A stretch of 36,652 bases of DNA from an uncultured Alphaproteobacteria bacterium (GTDB taxonomy: Bacteria > Pseudomonadota > Alphaproteobacteria > Bin65), in NCBI GenBank assembly GCA_947259335.1, contig CAMYMQ010000346.1:1-36652 (forward strand), read 5' to 3'. Made by a program: the position numbers and the translations under genes. Below the pieces are notes generated by a model that made no database searches, was not told the DNA's origin, and saw nothing but the letters and a program-made list of their open reading frames with translations. Each line of letters starts with the position of its first letter. The first letter of the stretch is position 1. Positions 17,942-25,138 of the stretch are shown one piece after another.

Positions 17942-19288
17942 TCACCCGCGCGACTGTTGCACCGGCACCACCTCGGCCTCGTCCCCGAACACCCGGCCGA
18001 AAATGGTGTCGACCTGTTCGAAGTGGTAGCCCAGGTCGAACAGCTTCGAAAGCGTCTCCACAGGCACGTGCCGGGTCACCTCGGCATCCGCCTTGAGGAG
18101 CTCGAGAAGGGAGCCGCCGCTCTTCCAGGCCTCCATCGCATTACGCTGGACCGCCCGGTAGGCATCCTCCCGGCTCATGCCGCCCTGGGTGAGCGCCAGC
18201 AGGACCCGCTGCGAATTGTGCAGTCCACCGAGCAGGTCGAGATTGCGTTCCATGTTCTCCGGATAGACTACAAGCTTTTCGACGACCCCGGCCATGCGGT
18301 GAAGGGCGAAGTCGAGCGTAACGGTGGCGTCCGGGCCGATCATCCGCTCGACGGACGAGTGAGAGATATCCCGTTCGTGCCACAATGCCGCGTTCTCCAG
18401 CGCGGGGATCACGGCCGAGCGGACGATCCGGGCGAGGCCGGTCGCGTTCTCGGTGAGGATCGGATTGCGCTTGTGGGGCATCGCCGACGAGCCTTTCTGC
18501 CCCGCCGAGAAGAACTCTTCCGCCTCGCGCACCTCGGTGCGCTGCAGGTGGCGGATCTCGACGGCGAGCCGCTCGACGGCGCCGGCGACCACACCCAGCG
18601 CGGCGAAGAAGGCGGCGTGACGGTCGCGCGGGATCACCTGGGTCGCGACCGGTTCCGGCTCGAGTCCGAGCTTGGCCGCGACATGGGCCTCGACCCGGGG
18701 ATCGATGTTGGCGAAGGTGCCGACCGCGCCGGAAATGCTGCAGGTCGCGATCTCGGCGCGGGCGGCCTCGAGCCGCTTCCGGCACCGCTCGAACTCGGCA
18801 TAGTGCCCGGCCAGCTTGACCCCGAAGGTCGTCGGTTCGGCGTGGATGCCGTGGCTACGGCCGATGGTGGGGGTCATCTTGTGTTCGTAGGCGCGCCGTT
18901 TCAGGGCGGCGCAGACGGCATCGACGTCGTCGATCAGGATGTCGGTGGCGCGGGTGAGCTGAACCGCGAGGCAGGTGTCGAGCACGTCGGACGAGGTCAT
19001 GCCCTGGTGGACGAAGCGGGCAGGCGGCCCGACCTGTTCGGAAAGCTCGGTCAAGAAGGCGATGACGTCATGCTTGACCTCGCGTTCGATCTCGTCGATC
19101 CGCGCGATCCGGGGCTCGTCATAGGGCAGGTCGCCCTTTTCCCACACGGTCTTCGCGGTGCCCGCCGGCACCACGCCCAGGGTTTCGAGCGCTTCGCAGG
19201 CATGGGCCTCGATCTCGAACCAGATGCGGAACCGGGTTGCGGGTTCCCAAAGGGCGGCCATGCCGGCACGGCTGTAACGGGGGATCAT
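17942..19288 (-). CDS. purB: Adenylosuccinate lyase
   Basis: 448 residues, fumarase/aspartase superfamily. It splits SAICAR to AICAR and adenylosuccinate to AMP, releasing fumarate. The superfamily signature is GSSAMPHKRNP (residues near 275), with QGMTSSDVLDT and TIGRSHGIHAEPTTFG supplying other active-site parts. The ATG at 19288 (MIPRYSR) matches the standard PurB N-terminus; an upstream in-frame start would add 20 unrelated residues. It belongs functionally with the purC-purL series 3 kb away but is separated from it by the Sel1, zeta and NRDE genes. Confidence 0.96.
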   Translation of the reverse strand: MIPRYSRAGMAALWEPATRFRIWFEIEAHACEALETLGVVPAGTAKTVWEKGDLPYDEPRIARIDEIEREVKHDVIAFLTELSEQVGPPARFVHQGMTSSDVLDTCLAVQLTRATDILIDDVDAVCAALKRRAYEHKMTPTIGRSHGIHAEPTTFGVKLAGHYAEFERCRKRLEAARAEIATCSISGAVGTFANIDPRVEAHVAAKLGLEPEPVATQVIPRDRHAAFFAALGVVAGAVERLAVEIRHLQRTEVREAEEFFSAGQKGSSAMPHKRNPILTENATGLARIVRSAVIPALENAALWHERDISHSSVERMIGPDATVTLDFALHRMAGVVEKLVVYPENMERNLDLLGGLHNSQRVLLALTQGGMSREDAYRAVQRNAMEAWKSGGSLLELLKADAEVTRHVPVETLSKLFDLGYHFEQVDTIFGRVFGDEAEVVPVQQSRG

Positions 19289-19413
19289 GCAGTGGTCCCG
19301 GGGTTTCTGGAGGTTCGGCGTACCGCTTCCGCGCACCAAAAGAAGCATGACGCGGCTGCGTGAGTGGTGTTAGCTTCCGCGCACGTTCCAGACAAGATGA
19401 ATGTGGGGAAGGA

Positions 19414-19911
19414 ATGAGCCTTCGGCTTGCATCGACGGCCGTCTTCGCGGCGCTTGTAACCGCGGCGAGCGCCGTTCCCGGGGGCGCGGCCACGAAGACC
19501 CGGGGAGAGCGGCTGGCAGAGGCTCTGCCCGCGCCGTTGTCCGGTTGGACCGCCAGGGAGCGGATCGAGGACAACACCAAGACCAAACAGGTCCGGGTTC
19601 AGCGGGTCTACTTCAAGAGCGAGAAGGACGAGACCTCCGAGATCAGCATCGTTCTGCGTTCGGAGACGAAGGCGACCCTCAAGAAGCGGCGCGACACCTT
19701 CCTCGACGAGAAGGTGGTCAAGGCAAAGAAGGGCGAATTCCGCACGATCGCCGGTCAGCGCTTCTCGATCCTGCAGATCAAGGGCGAGTACACCGCGATG
19801 ACCGTGGTCAAGGATCGCTACACGGTCCTGTTCTTCGGGACCAAGGACAAATCGATCCTCTACGCCTACATCATCACCACCGATTTCAAGCGCATTGAGG
19901 GCATCCGCTGA
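19414..19911 (+). CDS. Secreted protein of unknown function
   Basis: 165 residues. A signal peptide (SLRLASTAVFAALVTAASAVPGGAA) is followed by a basic, beta-rich domain with ALPAPLSGWTARE near its start and alternating strands such as EISIVL, RFSILQIKGEY and YTVLFFG. I do not recognise a named family. The ATG at 19414 follows GGAAGGA and is fixed by the signal peptide. It is divergent from purB. The (A/F)P-x-P-x-GWT opening resembles that of the exported protein at 22595, so the two may be distant relatives. Confidence 0.75.
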   Translation: MSLRLASTAVFAALVTAASAVPGGAATKTRGERLAEALPAPLSGWTARERIEDNTKTKQVRVQRVYFKSEKDETSEISIVLRSETKATLKKRRDTFLDEKVVKAKKGEFRTIAGQRFSILQIKGEYTAMTVVKDRYTVLFFGTKDKSILYAYIITTDFKRIEGIR

Positions 19912-20048
19912 ACCGCGGGTTCGGGTCGGTGCCGCTGGCGCGCGGCCCTGGCGGGCGTTAGTGGCGCCTTGTCGCCCCGCGCGTGCCACGCGTCACGCTG
20001 GCGATGGGGTGTCCGGAATGTCCGTTTCGACGTCCCGGCGGGTAATTT

Positions 20049-20096
20049 TGTGGATAAGATGTGGATCGTTCTGAATAACTGAATTTAATATCCACA
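20049..20096. repeat. Cluster of DnaA-box-like sequences
   Basis: TGTGGATAA at 20049-20057 is the exact reverse complement of the DnaA box TTATCCACA. TGTGGATCG at 20060-20068 differs at two positions, and ATATCCACA on the plus strand at 20088-20096 differs at one. The outer two also form a perfect 9-bp inverted repeat (20048-20056 and 20089-20097) around AT-rich DNA. Confidence 0.5.
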
Positions 20097-20159
20097 AGAA
20101 ATCCCTTGTAATTGCTGGATTTCTTTTGCCCCACTTTGAAGTGTTTGGCAGTATTCATG

Positions 20160-20330
20160 GGCACATCGGGCGTTCTTCGGAGCAAGCGGTGTGTGGCCGA
20201 GGGAGCCTCCGGGCTGCCGCGGCCGAGCCGGGGAAGCCGCAAGGTGGAGCTGGCTCAAGGAGAGGCGTCAGGGTGCTCTTCGGAGCTATGCAAGGACACC
20301 GCGTCTACGCACCTGGCGCCTCTTTCTTTT
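20160..20330 (+). ncRNA. Candidate structured non-coding RNA
   Basis: GC-rich, non-coding stretch ending in a strong terminator with no gene upstream that needs it (the nearest plus-strand gene ends 350 bases earlier). GCGGTGT (20186-20192) can pair with ACACCGC (20296-20302), and GCCT (20206-20209 region) with AGGC in the 5' arm of the terminator stem, so alternative folds exist. It does not match 6S, tmRNA, RNase P or SRP RNA as I know them. The 5' end is a guess; no confident promoter was found. Confidence 0.3.
20263..20330 (+). terminator. Intrinsic terminator of the candidate small RNA
   Basis: AGGCGTCAGGGTG (20263-20275) pairs with CACCTGGCGCCT (20310-20321) through 12 base pairs with one bulge and one G-U, enclosing a 34-base loop with its own CTC-TTCG-GAG hairpin. 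CTTTCTTTT (20322-20330) follows immediately. Confidence 0.6.
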
Positions 20331-20556
20331 GCGCATTTTCAGGCGCAAAACGAAACGGGCCCGGCGCGTATCGGTAGCCGCTAAAACCACCATCACGCCG
20401 AGCCCGCACACGTCAGGTTATGCAATACCGCGTCAGTGCACCTGTGCGCGGCGAACCTATGTGCGTGCCCGAATCCTGTCAACCAAATTTTGTGGATGCG
20501 TTGCTCGAACCGTCTAAATATGGTGACGGTTTGTGCGGCAACTTGTGGTGTCTGTG

Positions 20557-21225
20557 ATGGCCGACCGGCGGGTGGTGCTTTCCTGGAGCAGCGGCAAGGA
20601 CAGCGCCTGGGCCCTGAAGACCTTGCGGGAAGCGCCCGGGATCGAGGTCGTTGCGCTGCTGACGACGGTCGCCGAACAGGCCGGCCGGGTGCCGATGCAT
20701 CATGTCGCCGAGCACTTCCTCGACCGTCAGGTCGCCGCGGCCGGATTGCCGCTGATCCGGATTCCGCTGCCGAGCCCGTGCCCCAACGACGTCTATGAAG
20801 CGCGCATGCGCGCCGGGCTCGAAGCAATAAAGGCAACGGGCGCGCGGGAAATCGCTTTCGGAGACCTGTTCCTGGAGGACATCCGGGAGTATCGCGAACG
20901 GATGCTCGACGGCTCCGGCGTCAGCCCGCTATTCCCGCTCTGGAAGCGGGACACGGCCGAGCTTGCCCGCGAAATGGTCGCGGGAGGCTTGGAGGCGATC
21001 GTCACCGCCGTCGACACCTCACTCCTCGATGAAGCCTTCGTCGGCCGGCGGTTCGACGATGCCTTGTTGGACGCGCTGCCCGACGGCGTCGATCCCTGCG
21101 CCGAGAACGGCGAGTTCCACAGCTTCGCCTGCGCAGGGCCGATGTTCGACGCACCGCTGCGGGTGCGCGCCGGGGCGAAGGGCCGTTGGGAGCGAATCGT
21201 CTACGTCGATCTGGAAAACGCCTAG
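20557..21225 (+). CDS. Dph6-like ATP pyrophosphatase (diphthine-ammonia-ligase related)
   Basis: 222 residues. The PP-loop SWSSGKDSAW near residue 10 marks the adenine-nucleotide alpha-hydrolase fold, and the central GAREIAFGDLFLEDIREYRE and C-terminal NGEFHSFACAGPMF motifs are those of the Dph6/MJ0570 group. Eukaryotic Dph6 amidates diphthine on EF-2; bacteria lack diphthamide, so the bacterial substrate is unknown. The ATG at 20557 is used although no strong Shine-Dalgarno is visible; a GTG at 20548 region could also serve. Its stop overlaps that of the converging thiolase gene in CTAG (21222-21225). Confidence 0.82.
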   Translation: MADRRVVLSWSSGKDSAWALKTLREAPGIEVVALLTTVAEQAGRVPMHHVAEHFLDRQVAAAGLPLIRIPLPSPCPNDVYEARMRAGLEAIKATGAREIAFGDLFLEDIREYRERMLDGSGVSPLFPLWKRDTAELAREMVAGGLEAIVTAVDTSLLDEAFVGRRFDDALLDALPDGVDPCAENGEFHSFACAGPMFDAPLRVRAGAKGRWERIVYVDLENA

Positions 21226-22484
21226 CTCCGCTCGAGGATGACCACGGAGCAGGCGGCCTCGTCGAACCCGACCACGCCGCCACCGTTCTCGGACAGGGCG
21301 AGGCGGGGACTCCGCACCTGTCTCGGGCCCGCCTCGCCGCGGAGCTGGCTGCACAATTCCTCGATCATCGAGAGGCCGGTGGCGCCGACCGGATGCCCCT
21401 TCGACAGCAGGCCGCCCGAGGGGTTGATGGGGATGCGGCCGTTCAGCCCGGTCTCTCCGTCCTCGACCAGCGCACCGCCCGTGCCGGGCTCCGCGAAGCC
21501 CATCGCTTCCGCCTGATAGATTTCGCAAAAGGCCGTGGCGTCGTGAACCTCGGCGAGATCGATATCGTCCGGCGCGACCCCGGCCATGGCATAGGCCTTT
21601 CGCGCGGCGACGTAGGACAGGCCGGGTTCGTCGAGGTCACGATATTTTCCACCCGTCAGAACGCTCGCCCGGATGCGCACGGCCCGGTCGCGCGTGGCGG
21701 CGGGGAGGCGGGCGAGATAGTCGCCGGAGCAGACCAGGACGGACGCCGCGCCATCGCCGATCGGCGCGCACATCGACCGGGTCAGCGGCCAGGTGATCGG
21801 CCGGTCTTCGAGCACCTCCTCGACGGTCATCTCGAACCGGTACTGGGCCTTGTCGTTGAGGGCGCCGTTGGCATGGCTTTTGGCCGCCGCGGCCGCGATC
21901 TGGCGCTGGGTGGTGCCATACCGCTTCATGTGGTGGCACGCCTGCATGGCGTAGGTATCCATGAAGATCGTCCGGCCCGGACCCGGGTCGAAGGGCTTGC
22001 CGGCCTGTTCGCCGGCCGCCGTGTAATAGTCCCGCCACTCCTGGGGATCGAGCGCGTCGATGGCCGCGTCGAAGGCCGCTTGCGTGCGTTCGGGGGCGTC
22101 GGGGTGAAACAGCTTCTCGACGCCGACCGCCAGGCTCAGCTCGCTCTGGCCCGACAGCACGTCTTTCCAGGCGCCATTCAGGGCCATCTGGGCGGAAGCG
22201 CAGCCGCCTTCGACATTGATCGTCGGCACCCGCTCGGGAAACAGGCCCTCGCGGACCAGGGGCGTGAAGCAGACCTGGCCGCGGATCGAGCTCTGGCCAT
22301 CGACCCACATCCCGCAGTTCGAGAACCAGACCATTTCGATGTCGGCCCCGGCATCCTGTCCGTAATCCAGTCCGGCATCCCCGAGGACGCCGAGATAGGT
22401 CTCCCGGGTCAACTCCTTGTAGGATGCCTCGGGCTTGCGGCCGAAGGTGGTCGAATGGGCACCGATGATCCAGGCGTCGCGCAT
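21222..22484 (-). CDS. Thiolase-family protein (SCP2-thiolase-like)
   Basis: 420 residues. Acyl-CoA thiolase fold with the nucleophile Cys95 in VEGGCASAQMA, a mid-protein GDGAASVLV motif, the His in GGLLSKGHPVGATG and a C-terminal GGGVVGFDEAACSVVIL. This pattern is that of SCP-x/lipid-transfer-type thiolases used in degradation of steroid or branched-chain acyl-CoAs rather than of classical FadA or PhaA. No DUF35/OB-fold partner gene, which often accompanies this group, is visible nearby. SD AGAGG precedes the ATG at 22484. It is divergent from the secreted-protein gene at 22595. Confidence 0.85.
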   Translation of the reverse strand: MRDAWIIGAHSTTFGRKPEASYKELTRETYLGVLGDAGLDYGQDAGADIEMVWFSNCGMWVDGQSSIRGQVCFTPLVREGLFPERVPTINVEGGCASAQMALNGAWKDVLSGQSELSLAVGVEKLFHPDAPERTQAAFDAAIDALDPQEWRDYYTAAGEQAGKPFDPGPGRTIFMDTYAMQACHHMKRYGTTQRQIAAAAAKSHANGALNDKAQYRFEMTVEEVLEDRPITWPLTRSMCAPIGDGAASVLVCSGDYLARLPAATRDRAVRIRASVLTGGKYRDLDEPGLSYVAARKAYAMAGVAPDDIDLAEVHDATAFCEIYQAEAMGFAEPGTGGALVEDGETGLNGRIPINPSGGLLSKGHPVGATGLSMIEELCSQLRGEAGPRQVRSPRLALSENGGGVVGFDEAACSVVILERS

Positions 22485-22532
22485 GGTCAGACCTCTTGGG
22501 CAGGCGGTTGCGTGTCGGCGGTCCCGCCTCGG

Positions 22533-22562
22533 TTGACGTTTTCGCCGACGGTTCCGTAGGGT
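22533..22562 (+). promoter_or_regulatory. Promoter candidate for the secreted protein at 22595
   Basis: TTGACG at 22533-22538, an 18-bp spacer, TAGGGT at 22557-22562, about 32 bases before the start codon. The shape fits housekeeping-sigma promoters of alphaproteobacteria. Confidence 0.45.
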
Positions 22563-22594
22563 GCTTATTAGATCACTCGACAGGAGAAATTGGC

Positions 22595-23224
22595 ATGACC
22601 AAACGCGGCGCGTTCACGATGGGTGCCTTGGTGGCCCTGGCGGCGACGCTATCCCTTCCGACGGTCGCTTCGGCCGATGCGGTTACCGACCGGATCGCCA
22701 AGGGTCAGTCGCATTATGAGGCGGGACGCCTGTCCGCGGCTGCGCGCGAGCTCCAGTGGGCCATCGGCCGCATCAAGCGCCGGATCGCGACGGACATCGC
22801 CAAGACGTTTCCCGACGCGCCGGCCGGCTGGACAGTCCGCAGGGCGCGATCGAGCAACCGCCAGGGCGTCACCATGCTGCAAGGCCTGGTTGTCCAGCGA
22901 CGCTACCGCCAGACGGGCGGGCGGGGCACGGCCAATGCCCAGCTGATCGCCGACAATCCGATGGTCAGCATGATGGTTATGATGTTCACCAACCCCGCCG
23001 TCGCCCAGAATGCCGGCTACGAGCAGGTCGAGGTCGAGGGGCTGCCCCAGGGCGCGTTGATCAAGTTCAACGAGAGCCGGCGGAGTGGCGAGGTCGTGGC
23101 CATGGTCGGCGGCCGGGCCTTCATCAAGATCGACGCCCGCAACATCGCCGACGACAAGGTCCTGAAGGCGCTGATCCGGGGCTGGAAGATCGCCGCCCTC
23201 AAGGGGAAGCTGGGGCTGCAGTAG
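22595..23224 (+). CDS. Secreted protein of unknown function
   Basis: 209 residues. The signal peptide (TKRGAFTMGALVALAATLSL, cleavage near VASADA) is followed by a helical part with AVTDRIAKGQSHYEAGRLSAAARELQWAIGRI, reminiscent of a single TPR, then TFPDAPAGWTVRR and a beta-rich domain. A Met-rich stretch MVSMMVMMF occurs near 130. No named family recognised. The ATG at 22595 has an ideal CAGGAGAA upstream. The P450 gene starts 26 bases after its stop, so the two are probably one transcript. Possibly a distant relative of the 19414 protein. Confidence 0.75.
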   Translation: MTKRGAFTMGALVALAATLSLPTVASADAVTDRIAKGQSHYEAGRLSAAARELQWAIGRIKRRIATDIAKTFPDAPAGWTVRRARSSNRQGVTMLQGLVVQRRYRQTGGRGTANAQLIADNPMVSMMVMMFTNPAVAQNAGYEQVEVEGLPQGALIKFNESRRSGEVVAMVGGRAFIKIDARNIADDKVLKALIRGWKIAALKGKLGLQ

Positions 23225-23250
23225 CCCGCACGGAAGGATGGACGCGGATC

Positions 23251-24519
23251 ATGGACGGCGACACGGCGGTCGCGCCCGACTTCGATCCGCGCACCCCGGA
23301 GGCGGTTCGCGATCCCTATGCGGCGCTCAAGCCGCTCCAGGACGCTGCGCCGGTCTGGTGGTCCGACCGGCTCGGAGCCTGGTGTGTCACGCGCTATACG
23401 GACATCAGGGTGGCGTTCCGGGATCCGCGCCTGTCCGCCGACCGGATTCGGCCGTTTATCGCCCAGGCGGCGCCGGCGCTGCGCGATACCGTGGGACCGC
23501 TCGGGGACCATCTGGAACACTGGGCGGTGTTCACCGATCCGCCCGACCATACCCGGCTGCGCGGCCTGATGAACAAGGCCTTCACCGCGGGGGCCGTCGA
23601 GGCGTTGCGGCCGAATATCGGTGCCATCGTCGATGACCTGCTCGACGCGGTCGAGACCGGTCTTGCGGCGCGCGGCGACCGCACGTTCGATTTTACGGCC
23701 GCCGTCGCCTATCCGCTGCCGGCGACCGTTATCGCCGACATGCTGGGTGTTCCCCGACAGGACGTCGACCGGCTGAAGGACTGGTCGGACCGGCTCGCCA
23801 AGTTTGTCCTGACCTCCCGCGCCGACCCCGACCGCTATCGCCTGGCGGCCGAGGGCATCGCCGAAATGGAGGTCTATTTTCGCGACTTTCTGGACAGCCC
23901 CCCGTCCGGCGGTCATGCCGGCGTTACGGCAGGTCTGATCGACGCCCGCGACGCGGGTGACCGGCTGACGTCGGACGAACTGGTGGCGAACTGCGTGCTC
24001 CTGCTGTTCGCCGGGCATGAGACCACGACCCAGTTGCTGGCCAACGGTCTGCTCGCCTTGTTGCGCAATCCGGACCAGATGGCCGACCTGCGCGCCAATC
24101 TCGAAGACGCGGACCTGGTGCGCAACGCGGTCGAGGAGATGCTCCGCTTCGACGGGCCGGCGCTGTCTTCGGTGCGGGTCGTGGCCGAGGACTTCGAATG
24201 GCACGACGCCCGGCTTCGCCGCGGCGACAGGGTCTTTCTGTTCCAGTGTTCGGGAAACCGCGACCCCCGCGCCTTCGCCGACCCGGACCGGTTCGACATC
24301 CGCCGGGCCGACGCCAAGGCGAACATCGGCTTCGGCTATGGCATCCATTTCTGCCTCGGCGCGCCGCTGGCCCGGCTGGAAGCCGAAGTCGCCTTCCCGC
24401 GAATCCTTCGCCGCTTCCCGAACCTGGCTCTGGCGGAGCCCGACCCGGCCTGGTCGGATTCGATCCTGACCCGGGGAATGTTGGCCTTGAAAGTGCGCGC
24501 CAAAGAAAGTTCAGATTAA
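23251..24519 (+). CDS. Cytochrome P450 monooxygenase
   Basis: 422 residues, soluble bacterial class I P450. The I-helix oxygen-activation motif is AGHETT (254-259), the K-helix ExxR is Glu296-Arg299, and the heme loop is FGYGIHFCLGAPLAR with the axial Cys368. Early motifs DPPDHTRLRGLMNKAFT are also typical. The closest look is to the large group of bacterial P450s acting on terpenoids, lipids or steroids; the substrate is not readable. No ferredoxin or ferredoxin reductase gene is in the window, so redox partners must come from elsewhere. The ATG at 23251 has GGAAGGA 12 bases upstream. Confidence 0.93.
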   Translation: MDGDTAVAPDFDPRTPEAVRDPYAALKPLQDAAPVWWSDRLGAWCVTRYTDIRVAFRDPRLSADRIRPFIAQAAPALRDTVGPLGDHLEHWAVFTDPPDHTRLRGLMNKAFTAGAVEALRPNIGAIVDDLLDAVETGLAARGDRTFDFTAAVAYPLPATVIADMLGVPRQDVDRLKDWSDRLAKFVLTSRADPDRYRLAAEGIAEMEVYFRDFLDSPPSGGHAGVTAGLIDARDAGDRLTSDELVANCVLLLFAGHETTTQLLANGLLALLRNPDQMADLRANLEDADLVRNAVEEMLRFDGPALSSVRVVAEDFEWHDARLRRGDRVFLFQCSGNRDPRAFADPDRFDIRRADAKANIGFGYGIHFCLGAPLARLEAEVAFPRILRRFPNLALAEPDPAWSDSILTRGMLALKVRAKESSD

Positions 24520-24546
24520 CCACAATCCTTAGCGCTTCCTTAACTT

Positions 24547-24562
24547 TTAACGCTTTATTAAC
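24547..24562 (+). promoter_or_regulatory. Full-consensus CtrA-type box
   Basis: TTAA, seven bases (CGCTTTA), TTAAC. A further TTAAC lies just upstream at 24540. The surrounding 24515-24570 is sharply AT-rich. It stands 61 bases before the small gene at 24623 and about 580 bases before the diguanylate cyclase. Confidence 0.5.
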
Positions 24563-24622
24563 GATTTGCCGGGAGGGGGCGCGTTCGAAAAAACGCGACC
24601 CGGCGTGCAGGGGATTCAGCGG

Positions 24623-24847
24623 ATGGACAGGGTCGACCTCGAAAAGCTCGCAACCATTATCGAAAGCCCGGCGGTGACCGAGGCGCGCAGGCGGCGGTTC
24701 GCCGAACTCTTCGCGGCGCCGGTCGAACCGGCTTGGCGGGTGGCCACGGCGCCTCGAACGGAGTTGGTCGAGTTGAACGGACTGGCCGCCGCAAACGTGA
24801 CCGTCGGTCCGTGGCGTTACGACGGGACCGAACGCGCCGGGGGGTAG
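24623..24847 (+). CDS. Small hypothetical protein
   Basis: 74 residues, beginning MDRVDLEKLATIIESPAVTEA, with a helical, charged N-terminal half (ARRRRFAELFAA) and no signal peptide or membrane segment. Codon use is strongly GC at third positions, like the neighbours, which supports a real gene. The Shine-Dalgarno is weak (GGGGA about 9 bases upstream). It lies downstream of the CtrA-type box. Function unknown. Confidence 0.45.
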   Translation: MDRVDLEKLATIIESPAVTEARRRRFAELFAAPVEPAWRVATAPRTELVELNGLAAANVTVGPWRYDGTERAGG

Positions 24848-25138
24848 CCCGGCGCTCCGCCGCCGCGGGCATCGCGCCGGAGACGCGTGGCTTCGACCGA
24901 TGGCGTGGCGGAGTTCCGTCCCGGCTGCCGGCCCGTGACTGACGATCAGTGTGTCGAAGGGCGGTGGCACGGGGCGTGGTGCGCCGCGCGCCGAACTTAC
25001 CGGGCCGCGCCTGGCGGTTCCCGGGCGGGTCAAGGAAATCTTAAGGGTAATCCAGCACAATAGCCTCGGAACATGGGCCCTGCAGCCAAATGCGGCGGGT
25101 CCGTGGCCTGTTTGCGCATCATTGCTGGGATCGCCCGC

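Larger units (their letters stand above)
19912..20556. other. 645-base non-coding region with DnaA-like boxes and a terminator
   Basis: No credible gene on either strand. In order it holds an AT-rich segment with DnaA-box-like sites (20049-20096), a GC-rich structured stretch ending in an intrinsic terminator (20263-20330), an 8-bp hairpin TTTTGCGC/GCGCAAAA (20327-20334/20343-20350), and a possible promoter for the next gene, TTGTGG at 20490-20495 with CTAAAT at 20514-20519 (18-bp spacer). A gap of this size next to tightly packed genes suggests an untranslated RNA or replication-related sites. Confidence 0.55.

Noticed and set aside
20049-20096. Calling this a chromosome replication origin
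   Set aside because: Only one exact DnaA box, and none of the usual neighbours (dnaA, dnaN, hemE, parAB, gidA) is in the window.
20160-20330. 6S RNA, RNase P RNA, tmRNA or SRP RNA
   Set aside because: Conserved core sequences of these RNAs that I can recall are absent, and the 5' and 3' ends do not pair as 6S RNA requires.
24936-24948. ACTGA-CGA-TCAGT as a quorum-sensing lux-type box
   Set aside because: Only 5-bp arms, no luxI/luxR genes, and within chance expectation.
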